This document shows, piece by piece, positions 33,201-42,083 of a DNA stretch of 64,000 nucleotides (position 1 is its first letter; each line of letters opens with the position of its first letter). Origin of the DNA: Coix lacryma-jobi var. lacryma-jobi (lineage: Eukaryota; Streptophyta; Magnoliopsida; Poales; Poaceae); assembly GCA_009763385.1 (NCBI GenBank), contig CM019824.1:142607705-142671704 (forward strand), written 5' to 3'. The position numbers and the translations under genes were made by a program. The notes under the pieces are model-generated. The model saw only the letters and a program-made list of their open reading frames with translations. It made no database searches and was not told where the DNA came from.

Positions 33201-34693
33201 AGATTATGGAAGCTCAGAAGTCAGATAAGGGAGTTGCTCATATCAAGCGAAAGATGTTAAAAGATCCTTTAACTTCTTTTAAGTTGGATGAACAAGGAGT
33301 GTTATGGTTCAGGGATCGTCTTGTCGTGCCAAAGAACAAAGATCTCAAGGATAAAATCTTAGATGAGGCCCACTTATCTAAGTTATCTCTTCACCCAGGG
33401 AGCAGTAAGATGTATCATGATCTACAATCTCGTTTTTGGTGGACCAAGATGAAGAAAGAGATAGCAGCCTATGTTGCAAGGTGTGATACTTGTTGCAGAG
33501 TTAAGGCAGTGCATATGAAACCTGCAGGGTTGTTACAACCGTTATCTGTGCCTGTTTGGAAATGGGAAGACATCAGTATGGATTTCATAACTGGATTACC
33601 CACCTCGGAAAAAGGGAATGATTCCATTTGGGTAATAGTGGATCGTTTGACCAAATCTGCTCACTTCATTCCAGTCAAAACCGGATACCGACCGCCTCGG
33701 TATGCAGATATCTACATCAAAGAGATTGTGCGTTTACATGGAATACCAAAGACAATTGTTTCAGATCGTGGATCTCAGTTCACAGCGCACTTTTGGCAGC
33801 AGTTACATAAAGGTTTGGGAACGAAGTTGATTCACAGTACAGCTTATCATCCTCAGACCGCAGGTCAAACCGAAAGAGTGAATCAAGTGCTTGAAGATAT
33901 GCTTAGAGCCTGTGTGTTATCCTCCAAAGGATCATGGGAATCATGGCTACCGTTAGCAGAGTTCTCGTACAACAATAGCTATCAAGAGAGTATCAAGATG
34001 GCACCGTTTGAAGCTTTATATGGACGGAAGTGTGTGACTCCGTTAAACTGGATTGAAACCGGGGAACGAAGATATTTTGGAATAGACTTCGTGGCGGAAG
34101 CCGAGAAAAAGGTCCAGATCGTTCATCAACACTTACAAGCAGCACAATCCCGACAGAAAAGTTATGGCGATAAAAGAAGAAGACCGTTGGAGTTTAAGGA
34201 GGGAGATCATGTTTACCTAAAAGTAACTCCGATGAGGGGAGTACAAAGGTTCGGCATTAAAAGGAAGCTAGCCCCAAGATATGTTGGACCATATCGTATC
34301 TTGAAAAGAAAAGGAGAAGTATCTTATCAACTTCAGTTACCCGAAGCTATGAGTTCAATCTTTCCAGTTTTTCATGTTTCACAGTTAAAGAAGTGTCTAC
34401 GTGTACCGGAAGAAAGAATAGAACCTCAGGAGTTGAAGCTGGCTTCAGACCTCACATATCAAGAGCAACCCGTGCGAGTTTTGGACAGCAAAGAAAGAGT
34501 AACTCGCAATCGCCTAGTGAAGGTGTATAAAGTTCTATGGAGTCGTCATGATGACGGAGATGCAACTTGGGAAACGGAAGACTATCTCCAGAAAGTTTAT
34601 CCATCGTTCCATAAGCAATGGTCAGTAAATCTCGGGACGAGATTTCTTTTAGGGGGGAAGGGCTGTAACACCTCTGGTGTTAAGCTAGCATGA
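30212..34693 (+). CDS. Gypsy-1 gag-pol polyprotein with C-terminal chromodomain
   Basis: The frame is uninterrupted for 1,493 aa from MVNTRRG (an in-frame ATG two codons upstream, 30206, is the alternative). Gag includes the retrotransposon-gag region (~80-240) and a CCHC knuckle CYNCGKEGHLSRTC (~334-347). Protease has LFDSGSSHSF (D~392). RT has FLDD (~706-707). RNase H begins near FCDAS (D~853). Integrase has a zinc-binding region with CDTCC and catalytic D1124, D1185 and E1221 (D,D-35-E), then a GPY/F module (GPYRIL). A chromodomain follows (~1421-1470, VRVLDSKERV...YKVLWSRHDDGDATWETEDYL). The last ~9 codons and the stop lie inside the 3' LTR, and the PPT is translated. No stop or frameshift was found, so it may be competent. 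Confidence 0.93.
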   Translation: MVNTRRGTGSASGADGSGQGEEANPPPPPPYTAEQFFAQFLGSQRSMEAMQRNMEANLRNIAENTRRAAGLGGQDVNQYNTFKDFLDTRPPIFKEAVEPLEADEWINTVEQKFRLLRLTESLKVEYAAHQLQGPAGIWWTHHRTAFPANQPIVWEQFTAAFRGHYIPPGLMAMKVTEFLSLTQGTKPMAEYLHAFNNLARYAPEYVNTDAKKIACMKRGLSPKLLKTMGNSSRTRFNDFVSDCLTQENHNNLYSASKARKKTLDTGAQQSRNQVANRPQFHIAARGARFKPPQRRFQGNQQQAKVQKVAKGQTSQYRAGSGNQNFTGSYVKGPCYNCGKEGHLSRTCPSPRKKTNPVQARVHHTSLEGISEGEPVTAGMFSINNISTVVLFDSGSSHSFVSQAFALKHNQEMVTMDFGFRISSASASVLSNQVVCGATLSLEDKRYRVSLVVMPGLSLDVILGMDWMKKWEVILDTGKRIISLRDPEENKRFQVFLPDRLNLSAMSCAVQVADLQEIPVVCEFPDVLPDELPGLPPDRDVEFAIELIPGTAPISRRPYRMPPNELAELKVQLKELLDKGLIQPSSSEWGCPALFVKKKDKSLRMCVDYRPLNAVTVKNKYPLPRIDILFDQLTRARVFSKIDLRSGYHQIKIRPKDIPKTAFSTRYGLYEYLVMSFGLTNAPAYFMYLMNSVFMPELDRFVIVFLDDILIYSENEEDHAEHLRIVLTRLREHKLYAKFSKCEFWLKKVHFLGHVLSGDGISVDPGKVQEVMDWKAPTTVTEVRSFLGLAGYYRRFIPDFSKIAKPMTSLLQKDVKFVWTEECEAAFRILRELLTTAPVLAQPDVEKPFDVFCDASKIGLGCVLMQDGRVIAYASRQLRKHEINYPTHDLELAAVVHALKIWRHYLLGNVCNIYTDHKSLKYIFTQPELNMRQRRWLELIKDYNLQVHYHPGKANVVADALSRKSHCVVVQPLFEEKFNLIHPEVLFNIQLGCSLESQIMEAQKSDKGVAHIKRKMLKDPLTSFKLDEQGVLWFRDRLVVPKNKDLKDKILDEAHLSKLSLHPGSSKMYHDLQSRFWWTKMKKEIAAYVARCDTCCRVKAVHMKPAGLLQPLSVPVWKWEDISMDFITGLPTSEKGNDSIWVIVDRLTKSAHFIPVKTGYRPPRYADIYIKEIVRLHGIPKTIVSDRGSQFTAHFWQQLHKGLGTKLIHSTAYHPQTAGQTERVNQVLEDMLRACVLSSKGSWESWLPLAEFSYNNSYQESIKMAPFEALYGRKCVTPLNWIETGERRYFGIDFVAEAEKKVQIVHQHLQAAQSRQKSYGDKRRRPLEFKEGDHVYLKVTPMRGVQRFGIKRKLAPRYVGPYRILKRKGEVSYQLQLPEAMSSIFPVFHVSQLKKCLRVPEERIEPQELKLASDLTYQEQPVRVLDSKERVTRNRLVKVYKVLWSRHDDGDATWETEDYLQKVYPSFHKQWSVNLGTRFLLGGKGCNTSGVKLA
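34651..34662 (+). other. Gypsy-1 polypurine tract
   Basis: AGGGGGGAAGGG lies 1 bp before the 3' LTR TG. It is also in-frame coding sequence of gag-pol. Confidence 0.92.
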
Positions 34694-37600
34694 CATCATT
34701 TCTCATCATGCATAATCATCTCATGATCATGAAGCATTCATATGTTATTCTTTTTCTCACATAAAATGTCATTTCATGTGTTTGCTTGCTTATAAGTTTG
34801 CTTTGATGAAGTGTTTCTTGTCTTGCTTTGGAGTGGTTAGTGAGTTAATCGCGTTTGAAGTTGGGCTGTCAGTCGGCCATTAGCCAACTGAATCGCCCGA
34901 TTCAGTTTGAAGCCGTCGGCTTCAGTGGCCGACCGCGCGCAGGGGAAGAACGCCGCGTGGCGTTCGATTCCCGGCCGAGGCCAGCCAGCGCGCGCGGCGT
35001 GGCGTGCTTAACCTCCCGCGCACGCTCTCCTCCGCCAGAGCGCGCTCCCTCCCTCTCTGCCTCGCTCCAAGCTCTCGCCGGCGACCGCGCGGGCGAAAAG
35101 GGGAAGTCCGCCGTCCGCCGTCGTTTCGCCGTGCATTCGCCAAGCAAACCGCACCGCTAGCCTCGCCTTGGTCTCCCGCATCGTTTGCGCTAGTCAGTGC
35201 TCTTCGGCAAGCCCTAGGTGAGCCTCGGGACGAGCTTCCGCCATGGCCGGCATGACCGCCGAGTTCGGTCCGCCGTGGTCGGCTCCCTTCCCGTGGGTTT
35301 CAAGATGTTTTAGCTAGCGTTCGCAAGTCAGTGAGCGTCCAGGAAGAAGGAAGTGAAGTCGGTTTAGCCGATTAGGGTTTGGTTGCCTCGGTCCGCCATC
35401 GCCGCCATCCGCCATGGTTGCCGGAGACTGGCATGGCGTGGTCCCGAGCTTTCGGAATGAAATCCGTAGCGTCCGAGCCTTGCGCTAGGTCCGTGGGAGT
35501 TCGGAGAGTAGGAATCACGAGTCGGTTAGCCTCGGCATGGCCGGAGTTGCCCGGCGTGGAGAGCCCGCGCCGCCGTGGCCGCCATTGCCGGCGTTGTGCT
35601 CGATCCGTCGTGTCGCTAGGGTCGAGAGTGGTACCGTTCGTCGCGGAAGGATGAGAGGAGTCCGTCGGTGGAGTTGGTTTCGCCGGAGGAGCCGCCGTCG
35701 GCGAGCTCCGGCGAGGTCAACATCTCCTCTGTTTCTCTGTGAATGGCAGGTGGGGTCGCTTTGACCTCGGGCCCCAGCAGTCAGCCGGTTGGGTGCATGT
35801 GTGCTGGGTGCGTGTAGCAGTTAGGGTTTAATGTTTTTGAATATATGTTTTCCAGAAATGTTGTTAATGCTTGTTTAAATCATAACTTGTGTTCTGTTAA
35901 TCCAATAAATGTGAAACCAATTTTGTTAAGTTTGTCTTGATGAGATCTGTACATGAAAAATATGATATGCTCTGTTATGATAGTTTTTATATGCAGTAAT
36001 AATTAATTTGTGTTTAGGCTGATATCTTGTATAATGCATAGTAAATCATGTTTTGCTCAGAAAAATATGGGATTTGTTTTGATGAGCTATGTAGGTGATG
36101 TAGAGTCACAGAAAAATGATAACTACTGTTGGGTTATGAAATAATTTGAAGTTAGCTTTTAAATTGATTAAATGCTGTTTTCTTGTATAATTAGTAGTAA
36201 TTAAAATATATGGAATTTGAGTCTCATAATTTTTATAGACTGCTCTTATGCTAGAAAGCTCTAAACAAAAATATGAAATTTGTTGTTTGACACTTTTTAA
36301 GGCAGGGTGTAGTTCAAAGTACCTTTTCACCCTGATATTTGTCTTTTTCATACAGAATTATATATATATATATGCAATTGTCCTGAAATTTGTACAGTAT
36401 GCTTTACTTTCTGTTAGGAACCTACAGTAATTTTTGTAGATTTTTCTGAAACCTTTATCTATGAGGTGCAGTTATAAGCTTGTTTTAGTAGAATAATTAG
36501 TTTATTTAAATTAAGCTTTTGTGTCTTTATTAGAGGAAACCAGCAGGGGTAAAATAGTCTTTTCAGTGTATGCATGTTGACTGTGCTTTGCATGAGTGGT
36601 GTAGCTTCTCTCTAAATAGAGTGTTGTACTCTACCAGAGAGGAAATATGCGCCTGTTCGGTCAATTTAATTGTAATGCATATTATATGCCCATGTATCAT
36701 CCATTCATTCTCGCATATGCATCATAACAGGTTCGGTAGAAGAGACAGTGATAGTAGAAGAAAACGAGGAGCAGCCTCAGGAGCAGGAACCAGGAGCTGT
36801 CGGGGAAGAGTTTGAAGAAGAACTTCCGGAGTGCCCGAATCACCAACCGAGCACCTTCGAGAAAGGCAAGCCCCGGAGCATTTCTAACTACCTACAGTTT
36901 ATGATTAACTTAATCTGCTTATGTTTGTTGCATTAAGTATAGGAGTTGTTTGATACCGTTGATGCATCACTATTCATACCTTGTTACCTTGAAATATCAT
37001 CCTTGATACCTATATAGAATCAGGTCCGAGTTATGCTTAGAATTGCTTAGACCGGTAGAAGTCGGGCAACCTTCATGTTACCCGCGAGCAATAGGTGGTT
37101 ACTTGACCGATTAACCAGATATTTCCATTAAGTGGGATAACTGAGTGTTGTGGAAAAATAGAGATCGGCAGATTCCTGTAGTGTATGCTACAGCATTTCT
37201 AGCCGTGTTTTATGGGAATCAGTATCTTGTGAGATAGACTTCTTGTCATGTTGAACGCATGTCCCACATTTAGCTGGAAGGATAACTCGTTCCGACCGCG
37301 AAGCCGCTCATTGTTCCAGGCCGGCTCTCAGGTCCTACGCATCAGCCGAAGCCACGGTGGAGAGTTAGTGGGACGCGGGGGCGCGAATAGTAAGACCCGG
37401 GTGATGGTGGTTAAGTCCAACTCCTTGGCAGTCGGGCTTGCCTCCGGGTGTGATGGTGGCGGTTGAAACCGTGACTCCTGGAACAATGTTGTGGTCATCT
37501 GTAGCTCACCGACGGGTGGGTGTGGTTTGTGTGGGAAATAAATCACCAGCTGGTTAGGAATCGATTATAATCGCCATCGCTCCTGGATAGTGAGCACTTG

Positions 37601-38388
37601 ACTCGAACGCTGATCAATCTCGATACTGAAAAATGTGGAACACGAGACAGCTATCTTTATACTTTTGGAAATGGTCACTCGGTCTGTTTGTTACATTTTG
37701 GTGATCGTCGGATCACTACCATGTTTGTTATAGTGCAGTTTGCTAATCTAGTAAATAGAATAATTACTATTTAAAATTGACAGCTAAAGGGCAGGAGAAC
37801 TATTTAATTAACAAATGGCTTTTATGCAAAAGTGTGGTCTATTGCCAGCCTCCACTATATACTAGCCTTGCATACTCCTTGGTGTCATTTTATTTCTGGT
37901 TTAAGGCGGGTAAGTCTAGCTGAGTACCTTCTCGTACTCAGGGTTCTACCCTTTGTTGTTGCAGATGGCCAGGTCTTCCATGGTTATTGCATCAATTGTC
38001 TCTTTCCAGCCTCGGGTGAATTCTAGGTCCCGGGCAAGGACCTCTTCTGTTCGTATCTTTTGCTATGTTAAGGATGACTACTAAATGGCACTGTAATCAT
38101 TAAGTGTGCGTGCGTGAATTTCGTAACAATGTTTCAAGTTAAGCTTCCGCTACTGTTTTCAAACCTGGTTTGTAATAACTAAGTTGCTACTCCGAACTAT
38201 TTATGTAATCTCTGTCGTGTGACGGTCGATGCTGAATATTACGATCCTATGTTGTTGATGTTGGAAAGTTTGAAATCCTTCGTGATTTCACGGACTACCG
38301 GGTTTATAGGGGCTCAAGTGCCACAAATTTACTGCCTCGGCGGCGAATTTCGTACTTGTGCTCTTATAAATTGGTCGGTTCTGTTACA
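34664..38388 (+). repeat. Gypsy-1 3' LTR
   Basis: 3,725 bp, almost identical to 24274-27996. Differences noted include 34980 (G for A), 35250 (G for C), 35274 (G for A), 35407 (A for G), 35786 (C for G), one extra TA near 36370 and a handful between 36282 and 37148. The segment after 37200 appears identical. Confidence 0.95.
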
Positions 38389-38393
38389 GAAGC
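38389..38393 (+). other. Gypsy-1 target-site duplication, right copy
   Basis: GAAGC, identical to 24269-24273. It lies within the Copia-B gag codons for Gly-Phe on the - strand. Confidence 0.95.
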
Positions 38394-39360
38394 CGCCCTT
38401 CCGCTTGTGCTTCGCGGGGACGTACTTCTCCTTGCGCTTGCTGGAGTCATACTTGTGCCCATGATCCGTCTTGCCGAAGACTTGCTTGTTCTTCTTTGGG
38501 CAATTGGCGATGAAGTGATTGGGGTCGCCGCACTCAAAGCATCCTGAGCGTCCTCCTCCGCGGCGACGACTCATGCGGTTGTTGTGGAACCGCGAGAACC
38601 GGTTGGCGAGCAACGCCAGCTCGTCATCCCCCATGAACTCCAGCTGCTCCTATGTGACAGAAAGAAGAGAGGAAAGTGCAAAGCCTCCAGAGGGGTTAGC
38701 AGAAGAGCCAGAAACCAAAGCCATCGACGGGCCAGAAGGATTTTCATAAGAAGCCCTCGCCATGGCATCAATCTCACTGGACTTGAGCTTACTAAAGAGC
38801 TCGTCGCACGTGAGGGTCTCATAGTTAGGCGATTCGATGATCGCATGAACCTTGGAATCCCACACCGACCGATCGAGAGTATGCAAAAGCTTCAAAGCTC
38901 TCTCATGATCGTCGAAAGGCAACAGCTCCTTGTTAGCCCTCATCCTGTTGACAATCACCTGAAAGCGAGCGAATAAACTTTCTATGCTCTCGCCAGGCAT
39001 ATGTCAAAAGTTCTCCTACTCTCGCTTGAACGACTCGTAGAGACGGGTTTTGACTTGAGAGGTTCCCTCATGGAAACGCATGAGGGTAGCCCAAATCTCC
39101 CGAGCCGTAGCGAGGTGAGAAACGCGATCAAACTCACTCATGCTCAGACATGAGAAAAGAGCATTACGGGCTCGGCTATTGGCATCGTGCTCATCGATCT
39201 GAAGCTGAGAGACATGAGCAGCCAAGACCACGTAATCGGCAGAGTTGCAAATATCCCAGATGGAAGCACCCAAACTCTGCAGATAGGCCGAAATGCGTAT
39301 CTTCCAATACGCATAGTTTGTCCCATCGAAAAATGGCGGTTTGCCCACGCCGCGATCCAT
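38394..39360 (-). pseudogene. Copia-B gag, N-terminal part
   Basis: It starts MDRGVGKPPFFDGTNYAYW, the usual opening of Copia UBN2-type gag, 50 bp after the PBS. It continues through the gag helical domain (WDSKVHAIIES, LTCDELFSKLKS) to a CCHC knuckle (CFECGDPNHFIANC) near 38520. In-frame stops occur near 39013-39015, 39001-39003 and 38647-38649, so the frame is dead. It breaks at Gly-Phe codons where Gypsy-1 inserted and resumes at 24268. Confidence 0.85.
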
Positions 39361-39409
39361 GTCGCCTTCTGTGGATCTGGAACCGGCTAAGGTGGAAGAT
39401 CCTTAACCC

Positions 39410-39421
39410 GCTCCGATACCA
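39410..39421 (-). other. Copia-B primer binding site (tRNA-iMet)
   Basis: Read on the - strand, TGGTATCGGAGC lies 2 bp inside the LTR end. It matches the 3' end complement of plant initiator methionine tRNA (TGGTATCAGAGC) at 11 of 12 positions. Confidence 0.85.
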
Positions 39422-39836
39422 ATTGAAGGACCGAGAATGCAATAGCAAGGCGACCAGAGGGGGGGTGAATGGGAGCACAAAAAATTCTCTCAAAACTTTG
39501 GCCTTTGTCCCACAAATCAACCCCCAAAAACTTCGATCGAAACCGTGATGCCCACGACCCTTGAAAGAGGGTGGATGATCCCTAGGATCACAGTGAGACA
39601 CCACAAAACGATAGCAAACCAAAAGCCAAAAGCACCGACACAAGTTCGATCCTTAGAAACCGAGTCCCAAACGTAGATTGAAGGCTACGTCGGGAAATCC
39701 CCAAATACCGATGCTAACAAGTAGCAAAGATACCTAGAGAGGTTCCTAGGTGAACTCTAGGGCCAAGCGAGAAGTCCGGAAACCTAGCAGAGAAGCCGGG
39801 AGAGCAAACGCACTAAACCGGAGCACACAACCGATT

Positions 39837-40077
39837 CGCGGACTGTCCGGCCCTGAGGTCCCGGACTGTCCGGCCCTACTGCAGACTGTCCGCGAGCAGG
39901 TGGCGGACTGTCCGCCGGCCGAAAGTGCAAAACTGCACAGCTGCTGAAGTCCCCTGGTCGACTCGCGGACTGTCCGCGATCGACTACGGTGGACTGTCCG
40001 CCGGTCTAACAGCAGAAAAGTGACCGAGCCACGCAGCCACTGACCAGGCTGAAGCCCGACACGCGGACTGTCCGCGG
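39837..40077 (-). repeat. CGGACTGTCCG palindrome array, copy 2
   Basis: Counterpart of 20120-20385 with seven copies. One unit has been lost within a ~25-bp deletion, and another reads GCAGACTGTCCGC. Confidence 0.88.
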
Positions 40078-40865
40078 ATGAACAAAGAGGGCGATTTCAG
40101 TCGCCCCTCTCATGAATCCTCTCAAATCCGAAACAAAACTCAATCCCACGTTCCCAAACTTAGACAGGATGATCCCAGGGTAGTTAGGAGACTATCCCCA
40201 AGAAATCATCCGCTCAAATCAATTCAAACACCGGAAAATCGAAAGGGGAGGAGCATGAATGAAAAAGCGCCACGAAAACGAAATCAACCCGATCTACTTG
40301 TTCGTGAGGAGTTAGATGAATTCCTTCGGTGGAAATGATCTCCTCACTGTAAAGAACAAGTTGATTCAAACGGATTTCGCAAAGACGCAGTAGAGAGGGA
40401 GATCGAGTGACGGGAAAATCGCGGAGAAACGAAGAACGCGAAGAACACGAACACAACGCGAATCAAGTCATCGATCTGCAACCGTGTGGCTACCACACGC
40501 TACAACAGTGAGGTTACGGCCACACTTCCTCAAAATCTCCAGTACACAGAGGTATGGTTCTTTGCGGATCTCAGTAGCTACAGCAGGGGATTGGGAGAGC
40601 AGGAAACCCTAGAAGCAAAGAGCAAATGACTGAGATAGAATGAGAGGAGGGTGTCTGCCTCTACTTATCCTAATTCTAATTCCTACTCTACCCCTCTCTA
40701 ATTACAGAGCGAACCAGCTAAACCCTAGGGTTTTTCTGGACCAACTCGAAGATGTTGGTGATCCGACGGCCACGCCCGCACAACTGGTAGCGTTGCCTCA
40801 ACGCAACCTCACCGATTGCCGCCACGTGCCGCCACCGCTCTGCTTGTCCTTTTCCCGGACGTCGC

Positions 40866-41138
40866 ACCCCCGGTTTTGTGGCCCAAACCGGAAAACCAGC
40901 CTTCATGACCGACCCCCAGTTTTGAGGCCCAAACCGAGAAACCAGCCGTCCATCGCCTGAGTTTTGTGGACCAAACTCAGAAACCCGCAGCACCCAGGTT
41001 TTGAGGCCCAAACCTGGAAACCGTCCTTAGCCCGAGTTTTGTGGCCCAAACTCGGAAACCATCAGCGCGCAGGTTTTGAGGCCCAAACCTAGAAACCGTC
41101 CACTCGGTGGTTTTTCTGTGGCTCAACCACCAAACCGA
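40866..41138 (-). repeat. Seven-hairpin array, copy 2 (Copia-B right LTR)
   Basis: Counterpart of 21170-21440. Some stems have single C-to-T/G-to-A decay changes (for example CCAGTTTT against AAACCGAG), others are intact. Confidence 0.85.
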
Positions 41139-41481
41139 ACCGTAGAGGGGATGCACCGCCCGTGCACCCCGTCCACCGACACGTGTCCCCAGGTCCTCGA
41201 CCCAAGCAACACCGTGCCCGCAAGTCTTCGCTCGTCGCTGTCCCAGGCTGTCAGCCACCACAGCTGATCCTCGGGCCACCGGTCCCTCAGTCCAAGCCTC
41301 ACGTCCGTCCTTCGCCACTTTCGGTCCATCGGCACGGCACGTCTCTACTTGACCTTCACCTTGCCTCTGATCACTGTATCCATGCTCGACACCTGCATAA
41401 CACAAGCCAAAGAACATGCGCATCATCTCAGTTGACAATTACTCATCACTCAGAGACTCGGCATACACCCATGTATCCGTA

Positions 41482-42083
41482 ATTTCTTTCTCTGAAAAGT
41501 TGGCAGGAGCATTGCTATGTCATATAAGTGGGGACAGTAGTGATATTTCTGATTGTTTTGCGTATCATTGACAGTTTTCTGATCAATGGAAGAAAAGTCA
41601 AAACAACCTACAATTTGGAAGAGAGAGTGCTAATTCGCAAAACAGTCCATACAACTTTCATCAACATATATATGTAATGATGTATTAAAGGCAACCAAAA
41701 CTAACAAAGAACAAGACATCACAGTGATACATAAAAGCAAGATCAAATTTTCTGGCGAAGCGCAAGAAAGAATGAAAAACAGGCATTTCACAGAATATAC
41801 TTTGAACCCTTCACGAAATATACATACGTCGGGCAGGTGTAACATTATGTACAAGGCACTAAAACACAATACATAAGATGCAGAGATCAGCATTTTCCCA
41901 TATTGATGATTTCTGTGGCTGTAAACTGAACTCCAGTAATACAGCTTGCAACCATCTGATTGCACATTTACAAGTTTAGTGTACATTCCGTACCCCCAAA
42001 TTAATTTTCAAAACGAAAACTGGATGCCAAAACAGGATTGCATGGTCATCTAAACTTCTTGCAGGTTGTTATCAGTATCAACT
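41482..42083. other. 3' flank of the ALMT gene
   Basis: AT-rich sequence between the end of Copia-B and the ALMT stop codon, probably including its 3' UTR. The ORF at 41630-41986 has no domain and is not supported. Confidence 0.5.

Larger units (their letters stand above)
24274..38388 (+). mobile_element. Gypsy-1: complete chromovirus-type (Tekay/Del-like) LTR retrotransposon
   Basis: 14,115 bp with all structural parts: LTR (24274-27996), PBS, leader, extra ORF (28800-29891), gag-pol (30212-34693), PPT and LTR (34664-38388), flanked by GAAGC. Comparing the LTRs by eye gives about 12 substitutions and one 2-bp (TA)n change over ~3.72 kb, or about 0.3%. At the often-used grass rate of 1.3e-8 per site per year this suggests roughly 0.1 My. 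The pol order (protease, RT, RNase H, integrase, chromodomain) and very long LTRs fit the Tekay/Del chromovirus lineage. It inserted into the gag gene of Copia-B in opposite orientation. Confidence 0.93.
19711..41481 (-). mobile_element. Copia-B: defective Copia retrotransposon, split by Gypsy-1
   Basis: Two ~2.06-kb LTRs in direct orientation (19711-21785 and 39424-41481) flank an internal region reading on the - strand: PBS, gag, protease remnant, PPT. Without the 14.1-kb Gypsy-1 insertion the element is about 7.65 kb, with only about 3.5 kb internal. Integrase, reverse transcriptase and RNase H are absent, so it is non-autonomous by internal deletion. The LTRs differ at many sites and by a ~25-bp indel near 20340/40060, so the insertion is far older than Gypsy-1. 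Flanking 5-mers ATTTG (19706-19710) and ATTTC (41482-41486) look like a TSD with one later change. It sits between two convergent genes. Confidence 0.88.
39424..41481 (-). repeat. Copia-B 5' LTR (element runs on the - strand)
   Basis: 2,058 bp. On the - strand it begins TACGGATACATGGG (TG decayed to TA) and ends GGTCCTTCA. It is the partner of 19711-21785. Many differences are C/T or G/A changes, consistent with decay of methylated DNA. Confidence 0.9.
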
